A stretch of 46,715 nucleotides of DNA from Magnetococcales bacterium (GTDB lineage: Bacteria > Pseudomonadota > Magnetococcia > Magnetococcales > UBA8363): contig JADGCQ010000016.1 of the NCBI GenBank assembly GCA_015228925.1, forward strand, positions 1 through 46,715. The letters run 5' to 3'. Made by a program: the position numbers and the translations under genes. Position 1 is the first letter of the stretch, and the number at the start of each line of letters is the position of its first letter. Below are positions 1 through 8,183 of this stretch, piece by piece. The notes beneath the pieces are model-generated. The model was not told the origin of the DNA. It made no database searches and was given only the letters and a program-made list of their open reading frames with translations.

Positions 1-644
1 TGCGCATTCCCGCTTATGTGATCATCATTGCCAGTTTTGTGACCATCACCGATTTTATTTTGTTCCCCGACTTTGATCATTGCACTTCTCGCCATGAATC
101 GTGTGAAACGATAACGAAAAATATCTATCTTAATGATATTGTTCATTATTTTATAGAGTTACCCAAATTCAAGAAAACTTTGGACGCCTGTTGTGGAATT
201 CTTGAAAAATGGATCTATTTCATCCGATATGCGGAGTCTCTGGACCGGGTGCCGGAACAACTGGATCTTCCACCCTTTCGGCATGCGTTCGAGAAGGCCA
301 TGATGGCCAACATGACTCAGGAAGAGTTGGAGTTGTACGATAAGGCTGGAATCGCCATCGCCGATGCACGGGGACGGGTGAAACTGGCGAGGCGGGAAGG
401 GCGAGAGGAAGGGCGAGAGGAAGGACTGGAGAAAGGACTGGAGAAAGGACGAGAGGAAGGACGACAGGAAGAGGCAGTCACGATGCTCCGTCGGCAACTT
501 CGGAAAAAATTTGGATCTTTTCTCAATGCTGAAGTGGAGTCCAGACTCTCCGCTGCGACTCTACACAAGCTTGAAGAGTGGATGGACCGAATTTTGGATG
601 CCAAATCTCTGGATGATGTTTTTTTCGGACAAGCCGTGACGTGA
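1..644 (+). CDS. Rpn-family PD-(D/E)XK nuclease/putative transposase, 3' part (runs off the left edge)
   Basis: The reading frame is open to the first base of the window, so the N-terminal nuclease core lies outside and only about 213 residues are visible. The visible part resembles the C-terminal half of Rpn (recombination-promoting nuclease, PDDEXK transposase-like) proteins: an alpha-helical segment, a charged Arg/Glu/Gly repeat from an expanded 12-nt tandem repeat (402-473), and a DUF4351-like tail of the form LRRQLRKKFG...LEEW...LDDVF. The same tail ends the complete Rpn gene at 21742-22671. Rpn proteins are known as RecA-independent recombination-promoting nucleases. A GTG at 18 could serve as an internal start but is probably not the real one. 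Family assignment is good; activity cannot be judged without the catalytic half. Confidence 0.75.
   Translation, partial: RIPAYVIIIASFVTITDFILFPDFDHCTSRHESCETITKNIYLNDIVHYFIELPKFKKTLDACCGILEKWIYFIRYAESLDRVPEQLDLPPFRHAFEKAMMANMTQEELELYDKAGIAIADARGRVKLARREGREEGREEGLEKGLEKGREEGRQEEAVTMLRRQLRKKFGSFLNAEVESRLSAATLHKLEEWMDRILDAKSLDDVFFGQAVT
402..473 (+). repeat. 12-nt tandem repeat, six units, inside the Rpn gene
   Basis: Six consecutive 12-nt units, variants of cgagaggaagga and ctggagaaagga, encode R-E-E-G and L-E-K-G tetrapeptides. The unit length is a multiple of three, so copy-number change keeps the frame. The region forms the charged helical linker between the nuclease part and the DUF4351-like tail. 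Confidence 0.85.
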
Positions 645-691
645 CCAGGGCTTGGACTCACATGTTTGCATGACGCGGACGGTCGCCGGTT

Positions 692-2527
692 ATGGCCTGG
701 ATTAAAGGACACAATCTTCATCTTAGCCTTGGTGGACCTGCCCTGTTGGATGGTGTTGATTTTGCCATCGATTCGGGTGATCGGGTCTGTCTGGTGGGGC
801 GCAACGGGGTGGGGAAAAGTACCCTGCTGCGTGTTTTGGCCGGCGATTTACCTCCAGATGGTGGCAAAGTTCTCGTCCAACCTGGCAGTCAAATTCGTTA
901 TCTTCCTCAGGAAGTTCCCTCTGGATTTTCGGGGACGACGCGCACGATCATTGCGTCGGGTATCGTGGGGTCACTGTCCCGAACACAGGGACACTCCGAA
1001 TCAGATCCGACGACTTTGGAGTTGTCCCAGGAGTGGGATGTTTCGGTGCGGGTTAATACCCTGCTGACCCGGTTGGATCTTGATGGCGATAAGGATTTTT
1101 CTACCCTCTCCGGGGGGTTGAAACGTCGGGTTCTTTTGGCGCGTACTTTGGTGAGTCATCCCGATATTTTGTTGCTGGATGAACCGACCAACCATCTGGA
1201 TATTACCGCCATCGCCGGATTGGAAAAAATATGTTCCGAGTATTCGGGTTGTTTGGTTTTTGTCACCCATGATCGGATGTTTGCCGACAAGGTGGCGACC
1301 CGTATTTTTGAACTGGACCGTGGCCAATTGACCGATTGGCCCGGGAATTATGCCGAATATTTGCGTTTGCGTGAACTCCGGCTGCAAACCGAAGCGCAAC
1401 AGGACGCCCTATTCGATAAAAAACTTAAATCTGAAGAGGTGTGGATTCGTCAAGGGATCAAGGCGCGGCGTACCCGCAACATGGGCCGGGTTCGTGCCTT
1501 GGAAAAATTGCGTGAGACGCGACGGGTCCGTCGGGAGCGGATGGGTAACGTCCGCTTACGCCTGGAAGAGGCGGAAAAGTCAGGTAAATTGGTCATCGAA
1601 GCGGAGCATGTGAGTTATCAATACGAGGGTGTTTCCATTATCAAAGATTTTTCCACCATCATCCAACGTGGTGATCGTGTCGGCATCATTGGTCCCAATG
1701 GTTGTGGGAAAAGCACCCTCCTGGGTCTTCTGCTGGGTAAGCTGACTCCGGTGGCGGGTCACATTCGTCAGGGGACGCGCTTGGAGGTGGCCTATTTTGA
1801 TCAGTTGCGTGCAACATTGGATGAAGAAAAAACCGTTGCCGATAACGTTGCCAACGGCAGGCAGCAGGTGGAGTTTGCGGGACGGAGCCGCCATATCATC
1901 GGCTATTTGGAAGATTTTTTGTTCTCCCCCGATCGTGCCCGTATGCCGGTCAAGGCGTTGTCTGGTGGCGAACGCAACCGTCTGCTCTTGGCACGGTTGT
2001 TTTTGCAACCGGCCAATTTGCTTGTCATGGACGAACCGACCAACGATTTGGATGTGGAAACCTTGGAACTTCTGGAAGGGGTCGTCGGAGAGTTTGAAGG
2101 GACGCTGATTTTGGTTTCCCATGATCGGACTTTTCTCAACAATGTCGTCACGTCAACCTTGGTGTTTGAGGGGGTGGGGGAGATTGGGGAATATGTCGGC
2201 GGGTATGATGACTGGCTGGCGCAACGTCCGGTTTTGGAAGAGGTTGGTAAGGTTAAAACGGTTGAGAAAGTTAAGAAAACGGTTGAAAAAAATAGGGAAC
2301 GTCGGAAAAGTTTTTCGGAAAGGAAGGAATTGGCTTCTTTGCCTGGTCGCATTGAATCGTTGGAGGAGCAGTTGGCATCTTTGCACCAGACCATGGCGGA
2401 CCCTCATTTTTATAAAAATGCCCAGGGCCATGAGGTTGCCGCTATCCAGCAAAAAGAACAATTATTGGAGCAGACATTGGCAGAAACTTTCCAAAGATGG
2501 GAAGCACTTGAGGCGATTCCAGATTAA
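692..2527 (+). CDS. uup: ABC-F family ATPase, Uup type
   Basis: A 611-residue soluble protein with two tandem ABC ATPase domains and no membrane segments. Walker A motifs are at about residues 36-43 (GRNGVGKS) and 334-341 (GPNGCGKS). The first signature LSGG is near 139, and both Walker B motifs are followed by DEPTNxLD. The inter-domain linker (about 230-295) is rich in Arg and Glu, as in ABC-F proteins. A charged segment from about residue 530 to the C-terminus is predicted coiled coil, which is the Uup-specific DNA/ribosome-binding extension. ABC-F proteins act on ribosomes, and Uup also affects precise excision of transposons. The ATG start at 692 puts the first strand of the ABC fold at the expected distance. 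It is followed 18 nt later by srkA, probably in one transcript. Confidence 0.93.
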   Translation: MAWIKGHNLHLSLGGPALLDGVDFAIDSGDRVCLVGRNGVGKSTLLRVLAGDLPPDGGKVLVQPGSQIRYLPQEVPSGFSGTTRTIIASGIVGSLSRTQGHSESDPTTLELSQEWDVSVRVNTLLTRLDLDGDKDFSTLSGGLKRRVLLARTLVSHPDILLLDEPTNHLDITAIAGLEKICSEYSGCLVFVTHDRMFADKVATRIFELDRGQLTDWPGNYAEYLRLRELRLQTEAQQDALFDKKLKSEEVWIRQGIKARRTRNMGRVRALEKLRETRRVRRERMGNVRLRLEEAEKSGKLVIEAEHVSYQYEGVSIIKDFSTIIQRGDRVGIIGPNGCGKSTLLGLLLGKLTPVAGHIRQGTRLEVAYFDQLRATLDEEKTVADNVANGRQQVEFAGRSRHIIGYLEDFLFSPDRARMPVKALSGGERNRLLLARLFLQPANLLVMDEPTNDLDVETLELLEGVVGEFEGTLILVSHDRTFLNNVVTSTLVFEGVGEIGEYVGGYDDWLAQRPVLEEVGKVKTVEKVKKTVEKNRERRKSFSERKELASLPGRIESLEEQLASLHQTMADPHFYKNAQGHEVAAIQQKEQLLEQTLAETFQRWEALEAIPD

Positions 2528-2545
2528 CATCGGGGGGAGAAAAAC

Positions 2546-3550
2546 TTGTCCGTGAACACGATAACACAGGAGGTTCCCTACGGTGACCTGAAACCCGACC
2601 TCATCTTGAACGCGGTGGAGTCGGTGGGATGGCGTTGTGATGGTCATCTTTTGGGGTTGAACAGCTATGAAAACCGCGTTTATCAAATTGGATTGGAGGA
2701 TCATCCCCCGGTTGTCGTCAAATTTTATCGTCCCGGTCGTTGGGCAGACGCCGCCATTGTGGAGGAGCATCAGTTTTCCCAGGAGTTGGCCGATTTGGAG
2801 ATTGCCGCTGTCGCGCCATTGGCGGTGGCGGGGAAAACGCTGCACGCATATCAGGGATTTCGTTTTGCGGTTTATCCGCGTCAGGGCGGTCGGACCCCTG
2901 ACCTGGAAGATCTGGACATTTTGGAACGATTGGGACGGTTTCTTGGGCGTATCCATGCCGCTGCTGCGGTCAGGCCGTTTCACCATCGTCCCCATCTGAA
3001 TCCCGAAACTTTTGGTGTCGCGCCCAGCCGCTATCTATTGGAAAGCCAGTGGATTCCTCCCCATTGGTCTCAAAGCTATCGTGAGTTGGTGACCGAACTC
3101 TTATCCCTGGTCGTTATGGGATTTGAACGGGCCGCCCCCGTCCATCCTATCCGCCTGCATGGTGACTGTCACAGCGGCAACATGCTTTGGACCGATAGCG
3201 GCCCTTGTTTCGTCGATTTTGACGATGCCCGTATGGGGCCAGCGATCCAGGATTTATGGATGTGCTTGTCGGGAAACAGAGAAGAGCGGATGCGCCAGAT
3301 ACATGCCCTCCTGGGCGGCTATCGGCAGTTTTATGATTTTGATCTGCGACAACTGCACCTGTTGGAGCCATTACGGACATTGAGAATGATCCACTATACG
3401 GCGTGGGTTGCCATGCGCTGGAACGATCCTGCGTTTCCCTTGGCGTTTCCTTGGTTTGCCGAGGGGCGGTTTTGGGATAATCATATCCTTTCTTTGCGTG
3501 AGCAAATGGCCTTGATGGAAGAACCTCCGTTGGACGTTTTTTTGGATTAG
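2546..3550 (+). CDS. srkA: Stress-response Ser/Thr kinase, SrkA/YihE (RdoA) family
   Basis: A 334-residue kinase with the APH/choline-kinase fold. The catalytic loop HGDCHSGN lies at residues 205-212 and the metal-binding DFD at 224-226, with the typical Y-E-N-R-V-Y-Q-I strand near residue 41 and the conserved C-terminal R-x-I-H-Y segment. Length matches the E. coli protein (328 aa). SrkA counters envelope and oxidative stress-related death through the Cpx/MazF pathways in E. coli; the role here is inferred from family. The proposed start is TTG 2546, about 6 nt after a GGGGGGAGA ribosome-binding site; GTG 2552 is the alternative. It follows uup by 18 nt and precedes the secreted HExxH protein by 13 nt. 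Confidence 0.9.
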   Translation: MSVNTITQEVPYGDLKPDLILNAVESVGWRCDGHLLGLNSYENRVYQIGLEDHPPVVVKFYRPGRWADAAIVEEHQFSQELADLEIAAVAPLAVAGKTLHAYQGFRFAVYPRQGGRTPDLEDLDILERLGRFLGRIHAAAAVRPFHHRPHLNPETFGVAPSRYLLESQWIPPHWSQSYRELVTELLSLVVMGFERAAPVHPIRLHGDCHSGNMLWTDSGPCFVDFDDARMGPAIQDLWMCLSGNREERMRQIHALLGGYRQFYDFDLRQLHLLEPLRTLRMIHYTAWVAMRWNDPAFPLAFPWFAEGRFWDNHILSLREQMALMEEPPLDVFLD

Positions 3551-3563
3551 GGCGGGACAGGGT

Positions 3564-4223
3564 ATGGCAAGGCCTCGGCTCATGGTGCTGTGCCTCCTGG
3601 TTTTATTGGGAGCAGAAAATTCCTATGCCATTGCCCCCTGTCCCGATTCCATACCGCAGGTTCGTGTCACCGTCCGTTTTGAAAAAGCCCGTCCCGAATA
3701 TGAGACCCAGCTTTCGCGGGGTGCTATTGGGGCGATGATGCCGAAACAACAAGTGGGTGTTCACTCGGTGGGACTGACCAAGTCGGTGTTGTACTGGAAT
3801 GTTTCCACGCGATTTACCGCCATATCCCGGAGCGATATCCAAGAGATCTGTATTGTCCTGTCCCATGTAACCCTGGAGTATGGATTTGGGGCGACACCGG
3901 TTTTCATTGATCGACGCTATCGATCTGGGAGTTGTCCATTCAAGGCGATTTTTGACCATGAGAATGGTCATGTTTCCATTTTGAACCAAAAAGGGAAGGA
4001 GATGCACGATTGGATTAAGAAAGAGCTTTCAGCACGGGTCGCCACGATTCCTCCGACCCTTTCTAGAACGCCAACGCTTACCCAGAAAAAAATTCTTGGC
4101 CAGATTCAACGGCAGACCAAGCCCTTGTTGGCAACCCTGAAGAGCCGTTTGGAGTCGGCTCATGCCCAGTTGGATTCACCCCAAAGTTTGGAGAATACCC
4201 AGAAGCGGTGTCCACGATGGTAG
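3564..4223 (+). CDS. Secreted HExxH protein, DUF922-like putative periplasmic metalloprotease
   Basis: A 219-residue protein with a signal peptide: positive start, hydrophobic stretch at residues 5-17 and likely cleavage after Ala22. Residues 132-136 read HENGH, a zinc-binding HExxH motif in the context F-D-H-E-N-G-H-V, close to the H-E-x-G-H of the DUF922 family of predicted secreted zinc proteases. A pair of cysteines (about 96 and 124) could form a disulfide. The C-terminal 60 residues are basic and helical. The start ATG 3564 follows a GGGACAGGG site. A third zinc ligand is not obvious by eye, so protease activity is inference from the motif and export signal. It is probably the last gene of the uup-srkA transcript. 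Confidence 0.6.
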   Translation: MARPRLMVLCLLVLLGAENSYAIAPCPDSIPQVRVTVRFEKARPEYETQLSRGAIGAMMPKQQVGVHSVGLTKSVLYWNVSTRFTAISRSDIQEICIVLSHVTLEYGFGATPVFIDRRYRSGSCPFKAIFDHENGHVSILNQKGKEMHDWIKKELSARVATIPPTLSRTPTLTQKKILGQIQRQTKPLLATLKSRLESAHAQLDSPQSLENTQKRCPRW

Positions 4224-4466
4224 GCACTGCCCCCCGCCGAATGGAGATACTTTGTTTTTTCTTTGTTCAAAACATTGTTTCGATGCATGTTTGTCCGTTA
4301 TAACGAGACTTTCCCGGGTTTGTACCTCTGAAACTGTTTCGCGGGTGATCAATGCCGTTTATCCGTACCCTTTCCTATGGCATACTGCGAGCAGACGGGC
4401 TGTGGTGGGGGGAAGGGTGGGATGCTGTGTGACCTGGGTGCATTTAAACAATGGAGAGCCTGGTGA

Positions 4467-4895
4467 ATGAATAAGTGGCGGGGTGTTGTTGGTGGGTTGG
4501 TGATGCTGGCGTCGCTTGCACTGGTTGCCGGTTTTTGGATTCGTATGCAACCCGATGTGCATATTGGGGAGTTGTTGGCAAAAAACAATTGCGATGTTTG
4601 TCACGACCTGACCCGTGCGAAGCAAACTGAAAAAGGGCCCTATCTTTGGGGAATCGTCAACCGACCTGCTGGTTCCGTTGATTTCCCCTACAGCGGCCCT
4701 TTTATGGATCGGATTCGTGAAAATCCGCTGATTTGGACGGAAGAAAATCTTGAGCGGTTCGTGACGAATCCTGTGGCGATTATCCCCCAGATTCAAATGG
4801 CGCAACATACCTCCGAACATCCCCTGGCCTTTGAGGGGATGGAGAGTCCCACAAACCGCCGGGATCTGATTGCTTGGTTGAAAACGCTCCATTGA
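4467..4895 (+). CDS. Membrane-anchored class I cytochrome c
   Basis: 142 residues with an uncleaved-looking N-terminal hydrophobic anchor (about 7-24) and one covalent haem site CDVCH at residues 42-46. The stretch GPYLWGIVNRPAGS and the closing helix DLIAWLKTL match cytochrome c2/c-552 type class I proteins, so it should be a periplasmic electron carrier tethered to the inner membrane. The axial methionine is most likely Met111 in I-P-Q-I-Q-M, but about nine extra residues separate it from the usual F-x-G, and the position next to F-x-G is Leu120. There is a 243-nt spacer upstream, so it probably has its own promoter. Its redox partner is not evident in the neighbourhood. Confidence 0.85.
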   Translation: MNKWRGVVGGLVMLASLALVAGFWIRMQPDVHIGELLAKNNCDVCHDLTRAKQTEKGPYLWGIVNRPAGSVDFPYSGPFMDRIRENPLIWTEENLERFVTNPVAIIPQIQMAQHTSEHPLAFEGMESPTNRRDLIAWLKTLH

Positions 4896-5009
4896 ACCGC
4901 TTTTTTCTCAGTGTGTCGGTGTGGCCAGCCGGTCCAAGGGTATCCTGCAAGATGTCGGATGGGTTGCGTCGGTGGTGTCCCCATTTTTTTCATCGAGATT
5001 GATCAACCC

Positions 5010-6008
5010 ATGAATAAACCATACGTCCGTTGGATGGTTCACCTTCTTAAATTTGTTGTTGCCGGGGCTGTTTTGTACTGGCTGTTTAAAGGTGGTAAGC
5101 TTCATTGGGGTCTGATTTTGGAAGGGGCCATGTCGCCATCGGTGATTGTGGTGGGGCTTGCATGTAATCTGATTCTTGTTTCCATGGCGGCGGTACGCTG
5201 GAATTTTCTCCTCAAGGGGCAAGGTGTTTCCTTGCCATTTTTGTTTGTCCATCATCTGACGTATGTGACGGCGTTTTTTAATCAGATCATTCCCGGCGGT
5301 ATTGGGGGTGATGCCTTACGGCTCGCTTTTGTGCTGAAACAACCCAATGCGCGGAAAGGGCAAGCGGCGTTGACGGTTGTTTTGGATCGGTTTTTGGGAC
5401 TGTTTTCCTTGTTGCTCATCGCGGCACTGTTCTCTGTATTGTCGCTTGCCCCAATCCTTGCTTCGCCACCTTTGACGTTGCTGGCGACCTCGACGATTCT
5501 TCTCGTGCTGGTTGGCCCACCGATCCTGTTGTTGTTTTTTTGGCTGGTGGGGCGGAGTCAAGATCTGCCACGGTGGTTGCAAGGCAAACCTGGGGGACTC
5601 AGGGATCGCGTTTTTCGATTGACAAAAGAGTTTTCTTATTATTTTCGTTCAGGGAAGAAGCAGGTTTTTTGGGCACTGGTTGTTTCCATGGTCAGCCAAA
5701 TGATTTTGATTGTCTCCCTGATTTGGATCGCTTATAAATTGTCGATCTTGGTGATACCGATGGAGGCGTTTTTTGTTGCTGGTCCGTGGGCTTGGGTCGC
5801 TAATATTTTACCCATTTCACCGGGAGGGCTTGGGGTGGGGGAAGCCGCTTTTGACCAGGTATGCCAATGGTTATCGCCCGCTTCGGCAACGGTGGCTTTC
5901 GGTACGGTGTTTTTGATCAATCGTATGTTTATGATCCTGGGATCGCTTCCTGGATTGTTATTTTTCCTTTTTCGCAGTCGTTGGCTCCATGAAGACCAGT
6001 CCCTTTGA
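5010..6008 (+). CDS. LPG-synthase-TM/UPF0104 family integral membrane protein (HpnL-like)
   Basis: A 332-residue multi-spanning membrane protein. The family motif F-F-N-Q-I-I-P-G-G-I-G-G-D-A-L-R lies near residues 88-103 and a second P-I-S-P-G-G-L-G-V-G-E near 272-282, both typical of the flippase-like membrane domain found in MprF, AglD and HpnL. About eight hydrophobic helices are visible. The frame is open further upstream to 4911, but ATG 5010 begins directly before the first helix and is preferred. The 3' end overlaps the next gene (squalene/phytoene synthase) by 20 nt. That coupling suggests a lipid role, and HpnL members accompany hopanoid genes. Which lipid it handles is not visible from sequence. 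Confidence 0.8.
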   Translation: MNKPYVRWMVHLLKFVVAGAVLYWLFKGGKLHWGLILEGAMSPSVIVVGLACNLILVSMAAVRWNFLLKGQGVSLPFLFVHHLTYVTAFFNQIIPGGIGGDALRLAFVLKQPNARKGQAALTVVLDRFLGLFSLLLIAALFSVLSLAPILASPPLTLLATSTILLVLVGPPILLLFFWLVGRSQDLPRWLQGKPGGLRDRVFRLTKEFSYYFRSGKKQVFWALVVSMVSQMILIVSLIWIAYKLSILVIPMEAFFVAGPWAWVANILPISPGGLGVGEAAFDQVCQWLSPASATVAFGTVFLINRMFMILGSLPGLLFFLFRSRWLHEDQSL

Positions 6009-6855
6009 CCGATGCCTTGAAATCGCTGCGTTCAACCGTTCTCCGTTATTTCAAGTCTCCCGGCTGTTTCCTCGGGAAAAAAGACGGTTGTTTTTGGCGT
6101 CCTATGCCGCCATGCGGTTGGTCGATGATCTTGTGGATGAACAATTTTTAGTCCAATCCGATCCTGAAGGGGTTTTGGCGGCATCGGTTCATGGACAGGT
6201 GGAATGTTGGCGTCAACAGGCGTGTGAAGCGGCCCATGGAATGTTTCAATCCACGGAAGCTTCTTACGAGCCGCAGGTATTTGAGGCACTCAATCTGACG
6301 GTGGGTTGTTCCAATCTGGGGGAGTGGCCATGGAATGCACTGGCGACTTCGATGAAAGCGGACATCGATGGCCAACCGATGGAAACTTGGGGTGATTTTT
6401 TAACCTATTCAGAAGGGGCCACTGTCGCACCCGCAACAGTTTTTGTGTATATTCTCGCCAGTCGTTTCCAAAAGGGTGTTTTTAAAACCCCCGAATCGCC
6501 CATTTTTTACCGGGAGAAGGTTCGGGGTATGGCGATTTTTTGTTATGTGATCCATATTCTTCGGGATTTAGCGCGTGATGTGGCCCGCTCCAAACGCTTG
6601 GTGACCATTCCCGAAGAGATGCTGACGGCAGCCGGTTTGGATAAGGAACGCCTTGGGCAATGGATCATCCAGGATCCCCAGCGCATTATGCCCCTCCGCC
6701 GCCTTTTGCTCGATCAGGCGACGGCGTGTCGTGAACGGGGGATGGAAAAACTTATGAAAGAGATTCCCCTGCCCACGCTGGAAAAACAGATCCTTAAAAA
6801 ATTGGTTGGGCACTACACCAATCTTCACGATGAGATGAAGTTGGAGATGGATTAA
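5989..6855 (+). CDS. Squalene/phytoene synthase family protein (HpnD-like candidate)
   Basis: 288 residues of the trans-isoprenyl diphosphate synthase (head-to-head) fold. Two acidic metal-binding motifs are present: D-D-L-V-D at about residues 45-49, and D-L-A-R-D in the H-I-L-R-D-L-A-R-D segment at about 189-197. In bacteria, HpnC, HpnD and HpnE convert farnesyl diphosphate to squalene in steps. A second, distinct family member (hpnC) lies directly convergent, 12 nt away, so the pair fits HpnC plus HpnD. Translationally coupled to the upstream membrane protein. The specific HpnD label is inference from context; phytoene synthase is the alternative. Confidence 0.75.
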   Translation: MKTSPFDRCLEIAAFNRSPLFQVSRLFPREKRRLFLASYAAMRLVDDLVDEQFLVQSDPEGVLAASVHGQVECWRQQACEAAHGMFQSTEASYEPQVFEALNLTVGCSNLGEWPWNALATSMKADIDGQPMETWGDFLTYSEGATVAPATVFVYILASRFQKGVFKTPESPIFYREKVRGMAIFCYVIHILRDLARDVARSKRLVTIPEEMLTAAGLDKERLGQWIIQDPQRIMPLRRLLLDQATACRERGMEKLMKEIPLPTLEKQILKKLVGHYTNLHDEMKLEMD

Positions 6856-6867
6856 AACGGGTGCAGG

Positions 6868-7824
6868 CTATTTTTTTTCCTGGGAAGTGTTTGGGGGATC
6901 GATCAGCTTGGGGCTGGTTGGGGCAGGGGATGTGGAACGGGTCAGGGCGCGTAACAGGCAACTGGCCCGTGTCCAAGAGGAAAGGTGTGGTTTGGAACGG
7001 AGAGTGTTGCCGCCATTGGCTTCGATTTTGTCCAAAATAGCCAATTCTTGTTCCAGGATGGTCGCCAGTTCCAGTTTGAGTGGCCATTGGAGCATATCCA
7101 GCAAAGGCCGACCACGATCAAACAGGAGACGTGTTTCGCTGACTAGGTGCAGCATCATTTCACCCAGCATGGGGGTGAATCGCCTGGTGAGGATGGTCTC
7201 TTCGGTGACGCCGAAATGGCTCATTTCATCGATGGGGAGGTAGAGAGGTCGGCCACTCCAGGGATCCTGACCCAGGTTTTGCCAGAGATGGGTGAGCATG
7301 ATCGCGGTACAGTTGGCATCGGAGAAACGGATTTTGAGAGGAATGGGTTGGTGGTGTTCTTGGGTGACCTCGCCGGCAAGGTGCATGATGATTCTGCCGA
7401 TGGGATTGGCGGCATAACGGCAATATTCCTCTAACTCCATGATGCTGTCGTAGCGTTTGTTGGTGATGTTCATTCGGCAGGCAATCAGGAGTTCATGCAG
7501 GTAAACCGAGGGGAGTGCGGTCACATCCAGGGTGTGGGACAGGGCACGGAAGATGGGATGGTCTGGCGTACCGTTTTCCGCTTGCAGCAAGCGGCGTGAC
7601 CAATCGTCCAGGAGCCGCAGGCGTGCGGCGTCGTCGCGTCCTGGGAGGCCGGTAAAATCATCGGCAGTTTTGGCGAAGGCAAAAATGGCAAACAGGAACG
7701 GCCTCAGCCAACGTGGAACCAGGAGTGATTCCAAGGAGTGCTGATCGGAACTTTTGCGCACGATTTCACGACAATAGTGAAAATCGTTCTCCAAGTGGAT
7801 GGGTATGTTTTGGGCATGGAACAT
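6868..7824 (-). CDS. hpnC: Squalene/phytoene synthase family protein, HpnC-like
   Basis: 318 residues from the preferred ATG at 7824 (a longer frame reaches 7872). The N-terminal part reads H-Y-C-R-E-I-V, then S-L-L-V-P-R-W-L-R-P-F and F-A-K-T-A-D-D-F, which is the HpnC pattern: the first metal motif is D-D-F at about residues 54-56. The second motif position reads L-W-Q-N-L-G-Q-D, where the family has Q-N-x-x-x-D, again as in HpnC. HpnC is thought to act on presqualene diphosphate, rearranging it to hydroxysqualene. Convergent with the other synthase gene; no squalene-hopene cyclase or HpnE is in the window. The C-terminal tail after about residue 270 is Ser/Thr/Pro-rich and likely disordered. 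Confidence 0.78.
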   Translation of the reverse strand: MFHAQNIPIHLENDFHYCREIVRKSSDQHSLESLLVPRWLRPFLFAIFAFAKTADDFTGLPGRDDAARLRLLDDWSRRLLQAENGTPDHPIFRALSHTLDVTALPSVYLHELLIACRMNITNKRYDSIMELEEYCRYAANPIGRIIMHLAGEVTQEHHQPIPLKIRFSDANCTAIMLTHLWQNLGQDPWSGRPLYLPIDEMSHFGVTEETILTRRFTPMLGEMMLHLVSETRLLFDRGRPLLDMLQWPLKLELATILEQELAILDKIEANGGNTLRSKPHLSSWTRASCLLRALTRSTSPAPTSPKLIDPPNTSQEKK

Positions 7825-7872
7825 GACGGCCCCACTATAACCATTTCTTCGAGCGGATTGAAGTGTTCTCAA

Positions 7873-8183
7873 TCATTGTTCCCCAAAAAAACGGGTTAAA
7901 AGAGGATTGGGTTGTGGTCAAGGCTCTTTGAGATGGAATGGTTTGGGTAATTGAAAAAACGATCATGATGGCCTTTTGCTGCATTTCTCAACTGGACCAC
8001 CCTGGGGTCTTTGGGTTACTTTAAACCTTTTTTGGCTCTATTAGCCAGATTTACCGGAGCGTGATCGATTCCTAAGTATGGGTGATCTTTTGGGGCAGAG
8101 GATGTGATATTCGATGTTCCATGCGGAGCCTGTTGAGGAACCCCTCATGAATAGTTCACGAATAACGTTTGTTTGGACCGAAA
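7873..8183. other. Intergenic region between hpnC and tkt (divergent promoters)
   Basis: Roughly 310-360 nt between divergently transcribed hpnC and tkt, so both promoters should lie here. I see no convincing -35/-10 pair and no coding potential that looks real. A short perfect hairpin (5-bp stem TGAGG/CCTCA with a 4-nt loop) sits at 8134-8147, about 36 nt before the tkt start. Confidence 0.5.

Noticed and set aside
4162-4470. 102-codon open frame overlapping the end of the HExxH gene and the following spacer
   Set aside because: Composition is not protein-like, it has no ribosome-binding site, and it overlaps two confident genes.
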